Positions 41,349 to 44,281 of a stretch of DNA of 44,281 nucleotides are shown here, piece after piece. The position numbers were made by a program, and so were the translations under genes. The stretch covers positions 1 to 44,281 of the forward strand of contig JAGGZI010000014.1 of NCBI GenBank assembly GCA_021162085.1, read 5' to 3'. The notes under the pieces are model-generated. The model saw only the letters and a list, made by a program, of their open reading frames with translations, made no database searches and was not told the DNA's origin. Numbering within the stretch: the stretch's first letter is position 1; each line of letters opens with the position of its first letter. The stretch is from Candidatus Aenigmatarchaeota archaeon (lineage in GTDB: Archaea; Aenigmatarchaeota; Aenigmatarchaeia; PWEA01; JAGHBM01).

Positions 41349-41888
41349 TCACCATGGAACTTTCTTTGCACCGATCTTATGACCTATTATGGAAGCTATC
41401 ACATGAATTATTGGAGTTATTATAGTTATCAAAACGAAGGACAGAGCCGTTAATTTCATTACAAGAGAAGCAAAGAAGAACGCACCGAACACGAAGTCCA
41501 ATTGATCAAGAAGCGGTGCTGGCTCACCGCTCTCTATATCTACCCTCCTCTTTATGAATGAACCTACAAGGTCCCCAACCATTGCCCCAAATGAAATTAA
41601 AAATACTGAGAGTAAAGACAGTCGAGGCACCGTGAGACCTTCCTTCAGCAAAGCTACACTCACGTAAGGATAAAGAGCCATCTCAATCAAGCCGACAACT
41701 ACCCCAACGAATATTGCAAATACGAAGCCTTCCCAAGTCTTTCCTTTCCCAAATATGTCTCTGCCATCTGAGAATTTTTTTCCAAAGTCCATTCTTCTCT
41801 TCCCATGTGCCAACGGTGCAAAACCATTTGCTGCATAGGCAGGAATAATTATCCATAATCCTATTATTAACTCCGGTAAAAAGCTCAT
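41349..41888 (-). CDS. carS: CDP-archaeol synthase
   Basis: About 180 residues with five membrane helices. NGFAPLAHGKRRMDFG, the DGRDIFGKGKTWEGF motif and AMVGDLVGSFIKRR are diagnostic of archaeal CarS (formerly DUF46), which activates unsaturated archaetidic acid with CTP. ATG 41888 is preferred over upstream in-frame TTG codons because a TATA box lies about 27 bases before it. First gene of the lipid cluster. Confidence 0.93.
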   Translation of the reverse strand: MSFLPELIIGLWIIIPAYAANGFAPLAHGKRRMDFGKKFSDGRDIFGKGKTWEGFVFAIFVGVVVGLIEMALYPYVSVALLKEGLTVPRLSLLSVFLISFGAMVGDLVGSFIKRRVDIESGEPAPLLDQLDFVFGAFFFASLVMKLTALSFVLITIITPIIHVIASIIGHKIGAKKVPW

Positions 41889-41894
41889 GAACTT

Positions 41895-41920
41895 TTTTAA
41901 ATAAAACAACAATATATAAC
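41895..41920. promoter_or_regulatory. overlapping divergent leaderless promoters (carS and membrane protein)
   Basis: GTTATATATT (41920-41911, minus) sits 27 bases before carS ATG 41888. TTTTAAATAAA (41895-41905, plus) sits about 22 bases before ATG 41922. Only 33 bases separate the two start codons, so the boxes lie inside each other's initiation region and the promoters may compete. Confidence 0.5.
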
Positions 41921-41921
41921 T

Positions 41922-42221
41922 ATGTTTTCAGGAACTCCCGGAGAAATTCTTGTGGCCATTGGACTGATTGTAGGTATGCCAGGAGTTCCTGACTTCGGAA
42001 TCCAGCTGACACTAGCCATAATCATCGGTATGCTTCTTCCGGAAAGCGTCATAAAACCAATTAATGTATTTCTGATAGAAATTCTCCCTCCAATGAACTC
42101 ATTTGAATACAAGTTGAGGAAAATCCCAAGAATTAAGACGATAATACCAAGAATAATAGCAGGTTATTTATTCACATTTGTAATAGGACTCGTGCTGATA
42201 GCAATTGGATTGTTGATTTAA
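41922..42221 (+). CDS. small membrane protein, unknown
   Basis: 99 residues with two or three hydrophobic helices (GEILVAIGLIVGMPG, LTLAIIIGMLLP, IIAGYLFTFVIGLVLIAIGLL). It has a leaderless-type start and ends 5 bases from the tRNA-Arg 3' end, in convergent orientation. Divergent from carS; no family recognised. Confidence 0.65.
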   Translation: MFSGTPGEILVAIGLIVGMPGVPDFGIQLTLAIIIGMLLPESVIKPINVFLIEILPPMNSFEYKLRKIPRIKTIIPRIIAGYLFTFVIGLVLIAIGLLI

Positions 42222-42276
42222 TAATATGGTGCCCCTGCCGGGACTTTCACGAACCCGCAAGGAACCTACGGTTCCT

Positions 42277-42397
42277 TTCAGTTTTACGGTATTCCTGATA
42301 TCTTCCCTTCCTTTTAAAATTGGCAAACTTTCAGTTTGCCCAAAATTGTTTCTTTGGGAAATACAAAAACCTTTCTTTTGAAAGAAAGGGATTTGTC
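42277..42397 (-). repeat. 121-nt T-loop intron block shared with tRNA-Ala
   Basis: Second copy of the 8980-9100 block, two differences in 121 nt. The unmatched 3' part of the intron has a GGAACC/GGTTCC hairpin in place of the GGGGGC hairpin of Ala. Confidence 0.88.
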
Positions 42398-42423
42398 TTT
42401 GAACCCGGGTCCCAGCCTTTCTA

Positions 42424-42486
42424 CTTTGCGCTGAGTAAAGGGCCACTTCTACAAGCCAGTTTGATGAATCTTTATGCCGAGTAAAG
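42424..42486. repeat. A/B repeat units in the tRNA-Arg anticodon-loop intron
   Basis: A diverged A unit (42424-42445), a B-like unit (ACAAGCCAGTTT, 42451-42462) and a second A unit (42470-42486, CTTTATGCCGAGTAAAG) occur in the order A-B-A, against B-A-B-A in tRNA-Ala. The A unit keeps its CTTTA/TAAAG pairing. Confidence 0.7.
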
Positions 42487-42536
42487 ATTCTCCGCAGGGC
42501 TGTATCCTATCCAGCTAGACTACAGGGGCACTAAAC

Positions 42537-42551
42537 TATAAATATATATAG
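42537..42551. promoter_or_regulatory. shared TATA region of tRNA-Arg and zinc-ribbon operon
   Basis: TATAAATATATATAG reads as a TATA box on both strands: about 15-20 bases before tRNA-Arg on minus, and about 35-45 before ATG 42583 on plus, where AAGGTG (42572-42577) is the ribosome site. Confidence 0.4.
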
Positions 42552-42582
42552 TATAGAATTTAATAAAGTTCAAGGTGTAATA

Positions 42583-42744
42583 ATGTTAAAATGCACATCA
42601 TGTGGAAAAATATTGACAAGTGAAGACAACTTCACGAAGTTTAAGTGTCCATCCTGTGGGAAGACTGAAATAGTCAGATGTAAGAGTTGCAGGGTGAGAA
42701 AAGTTCCATACAAATGTGAAAAATGTGGATTTATTGGCCCATGA
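42583..42744 (+). CDS. 53-residue archaeal zinc-ribbon protein (HVO_2753-like)
   Basis: ATG 42583 to TGA 42744, with AAGGTG upstream. Four CxxC knuckles (residues 4/7, 22/25, 33/36, 45/48) in the order CTSCG, CPSCG, CKSC, CEKCG, a pattern of the small two-site zinc proteins widespread in archaea and often next to translation genes. It precedes uS12 and uS7 with a 9-base gap and is probably in their operon. Confidence 0.83.
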   Translation: MLKCTSCGKILTSEDNFTKFKCPSCGKTEIVRCKSCRVRKVPYKCEKCGFIGP

Positions 42745-42753
42745 GGTTTTAAC

Positions 42754-43179
42754 ATGCCTGGAATGTTTTCAGCCAGAAGATTAAAAGACGTAAGAAGGAA
42801 GATGAGATGGAAGAAGGTTAGCTACAGGAATAGAATTTTAAAGCTTAAGAAGAAAAAAGATCCTCTTGAAGGAGCGCCCCAAGCAAGGGGAATAGTTCTT
42901 GAAAAAAGATTCATAGAGCAAAAACAGCCTCACTCTGGTTTGATAAAATGTGTTAGGGTTCAATTGATTAAAAATGGCAAACAGATAACCGTCTTTTGCC
43001 CGAGGGATGGCGCCATAAAACATATAGACGAGCACGACGAGGTGTTAATAGAAGGAATTGGTGCTTCACAGGGCGGAGCAAAGGGAAGTATGTGGGGAGT
43101 TAAGTGGAAGGTTGTTAAAGTTAATGGAGTCTCCCTGGAAGAATTAAGAACTGGAAGAAAGCAAAAACCAACAAGGTGA
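42754..43179 (+). CDS. rps12: ribosomal protein uS12
   Basis: 141 residues, the archaeal/eukaryotic form (S23 type): basic N-terminus, [27 protein letters not shown], and [27 protein letters not shown]. It sits at the decoding centre of the small subunit. Followed at 4 bases by uS7, the usual order. Confidence 0.95.
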   Translation: MPGMFSARRLKDVRRKMRWKKVSYRNRILKLKKKKDPLEGAPQARGIVLEKRFIEQKQPHSGLIKCVRVQLIKNGKQITVFCPRDGAIKHIDEHDEVLIEGIGASQGGAKGSMWGVKWKVVKVNGVSLEELRTGRKQKPTR

Positions 43180-43183
43180 TCTC

Positions 43184-43783
43184 TTGAATGAAATAAAGCT
43201 TTACAATAGGTGGTCTACGAACGTTGAAGTGAATGATCCAGGACTAAAAAATTACATAAATCTTAAACCTGTTATAGTACCAAGGAATTCACATGGAAGA
43301 CACGCCAAGAAGAAATTCTACAAGAGTAACATGAACATAGTTGAGAGACTCATGAACCATTTATTTGTTCCAGGACATAAGGGCAAGAGGCATAAACTAA
43401 CGTCCGGAAAATGTGTGGGAAAGAGTTTCAATGCTTACGACACCGTAAAGGAATGCTTTGAAATAATTGAAAAGAAAACTAAAAAGAATCCAGTTGAGGT
43501 TTTTGTGAGGGCTTTGGAAAATGCCGCCCTTAGAGAAGAAGTCTCGTCTTATCAAATGGGATCGATCATAGCAAGGAAGGCTGTTGTAACATCACCGCAA
43601 AGAAGAGTTGACCTGGCCCTAAGGTACTTCGTCCAGGGAACATACAAAAGGTCATTTAAAAGCAAAAGATCCTTGGCGCAGTGTCTTGCAGAGGAAATCC
43701 TTGCAGCATACAACAACTCAAAGGATTCAAATGCAATTCAGGAAAAGGAAAGATTGGAGAGAGAGGCTGAAGGAGCAAGGTAA
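43184..43783 (+). CDS. rps7: ribosomal protein uS7
   Basis: 199 residues, archaeal/eukaryotic S5 type: KKFYKSNMNIVERLMNHL, NPVEVFVRALENAALREEV, ARKAVVTSPQRRVDLALRY and SLAQCLAEEILAAYNN. The start must be TTG 43184 (MNEIKLYNRW): the nearby ATG is out of frame, and AAGGTGAT lies 4 bases upstream, overlapping the uS12 stop. Confidence 0.95.
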   Translation: MNEIKLYNRWSTNVEVNDPGLKNYINLKPVIVPRNSHGRHAKKKFYKSNMNIVERLMNHLFVPGHKGKRHKLTSGKCVGKSFNAYDTVKECFEIIEKKTKKNPVEVFVRALENAALREEVSSYQMGSIIARKAVVTSPQRRVDLALRYFVQGTYKRSFKSKRSLAQCLAEEILAAYNNSKDSNAIQEKERLEREAEGAR

Positions 43784-43784
43784 A

Positions 43785-44281
43785 TTATTTTTTCTTTTTT
43801 ATTATCCTTCTTAAATTGTCTTTATAGCTCACTTCTTTGGGGAACATTCCTTTTGTCACATATTTTATTTCCTCGACGGAATAGAAGGCCCTTGGATTGA
43901 ATCTCTTTATGGAAGAAACAATTTTATCCATGTCCCTTCTCTTGACAACTGTCAGAATTATGTTATTGGACTTTCCGCTGTATCCAGTTGCACCAACTAT
44001 AGTAGCACCATAACCATGCTCCCTTAGATATTTCACAAGCTCGTCTAGCTTCTTTTTTGTTATTATCCTGACTATGTAATTTCCAACTGCAAGTTTCTCC
44101 TCCAAATACAATCCCACATATGTTCCAGCAGCAAATCCCCCCGCATAAGCTATGTAGTTCACGAAATTGGTTAAATTCTGCATTATCTGGCTTATTGCCA
44201 ACAGCCATATTAAAACCTCAAAGAATCCCAGCACCGGTGCAATGTTTTTCATTCCCTTCGTTATGAAAACCAGTTTTATGG
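43785..44281 (-). CDS. DUF2179/DUF5698-type membrane protein, cut by window end
   Basis: At least 165 residues; the frame (IKLVFITKGMKNIAP) continues to the window edge, so the ATG at 44252 is internal and the N-terminus is missing. Two or three membrane helices are followed by a cytoplasmic DUF2179 domain (YIVRIITKKKLDELVKYLRE, NNIILTVVKRRDMDKIVSSI, AFYSVEEIKYVTKG). Family role unknown. Convergent with uS7, one base between stops. Confidence 0.8.
   Translation of the reverse strand, partial: IKLVFITKGMKNIAPVLGFFEVLIWLLAISQIMQNLTNFVNYIAYAGGFAAGTYVGLYLEEKLAVGNYIVRIITKKKLDELVKYLREHGYGATIVGATGYSGKSNNIILTVVKRRDMDKIVSSIKRFNPRAFYSVEEIKYVTKGMFPKEVSYKDNLRRIIKKKK

Larger units (their letters stand above)
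42227..42529 (-). tRNA. tRNA-Arg (GCG), two introns
   Basis: GCCCCTG pairs with CAGGGGC, then A73 and CCA. The anticodon-loop intron 42419-42491 (73 nt, 37/38) has a perfect BHB (CTGC with GTAG, bulges GG|A and AA|A) and carries the A- and B-type repeats seen in tRNA-Ala. The T-loop intron 42244-42397 (154 nt) also has a perfect BHB (TTCA with TGAA, bulges AA|G and AG|T). Mature arms are normal after splicing. The TATA-rich stretch 42537-42551 is shared with the divergent zinc-ribbon gene. Confidence 0.93.

Overview
The window is a stretch of AT-rich archaeal chromosome. The archaeal assignment rests on the gene set: aRF1, MBF1, fibrillarin with Nop5, S17e, Pth2, CDP-archaeol synthase, isopentenyl phosphate kinase, a class III signal-peptide pilin and an S-layer protein. 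It also rests on TATA boxes about 25-30 bases before leaderless starts, GGTGA-type ribosome sites, and tRNA genes with bulge-helix-bulge (BHB) introns. The style (short operons, a Methanococcus-like S-layer protein, lysine-rich coiled-coil proteins, an incomplete-looking isoprenoid route) suggests a DPANN-type lineage. That is an inference; I cannot name the phylum.

Layout. 1-4320: a type IV pilus/Tad-like secretion locus (coiled-coil protein, ATPase, two membrane platform proteins, pilin). 4395-8228: two tiny proteins, a HEMK2-like methyltransferase, a TGS GTPase with altered motifs, a D-2-hydroxyacid dehydrogenase and two membrane proteins. 8268-9662: four tRNA genes (Pro, Ala, Ile, Met in transcription order). 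9748-23214: translation and RNA biology, with ValRS and IleRS each coupled to an HD-domain gene, aRF1, NYN, TatD, MBF1, DHH phosphoesterase, fibrillarin, S17e and Nop5. 23224-25016: two mevalonate-pathway genes. 25087-30663: tRNA-Leu, tRNA-Gly and tRNA-Thr among metabolic genes (MtnA-like isomerase, aminotransferase, AmrS-like radical SAM enzyme). 30691-37302: cell-surface genes (membrane wHTH protein, S-layer protein, glycosyltransferase, lipoprotein). 37356-41888: Pth2 and a polar-lipid cluster (DUF63, degenerate PssA-like protein, epimerase, CDP-alcohol phosphatidyltransferase, PHP, CarS). 41922-44281: tRNA-Arg, a zinc ribbon, uS12, uS7 and a truncated DUF2179-type protein.

The striking feature is the tRNA genes. 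All eight lie on the minus strand, all encode CCA, and all eight are interrupted in the T-loop after A59, at the same place. I count 18 insertions in eight genes. Canonical 37/38 or nearby anticodon-loop introns are in six. Further insertions lie in D-loops (Ile, Pro, a 14-nt one in Leu) and at 53/54 (Pro). In five of the eight T-loops I can draw a perfect BHB core; a sixth has three of four pairs. The T-loop introns belong to related modular families: the Ala and Arg copies share a 121-nt block with two differences, and Ile and Thr share 42 nt with one. A separate short palindrome occurs five times: inside two tRNA introns, abutting the CCA of two tRNAs, and in an intergenic site with no tRNA (37723-37809). 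Its sequence changes while its base pairing is kept. Together this looks like small structured elements that have spread through the tRNA genes and survive because the splicing endonuclease removes them.
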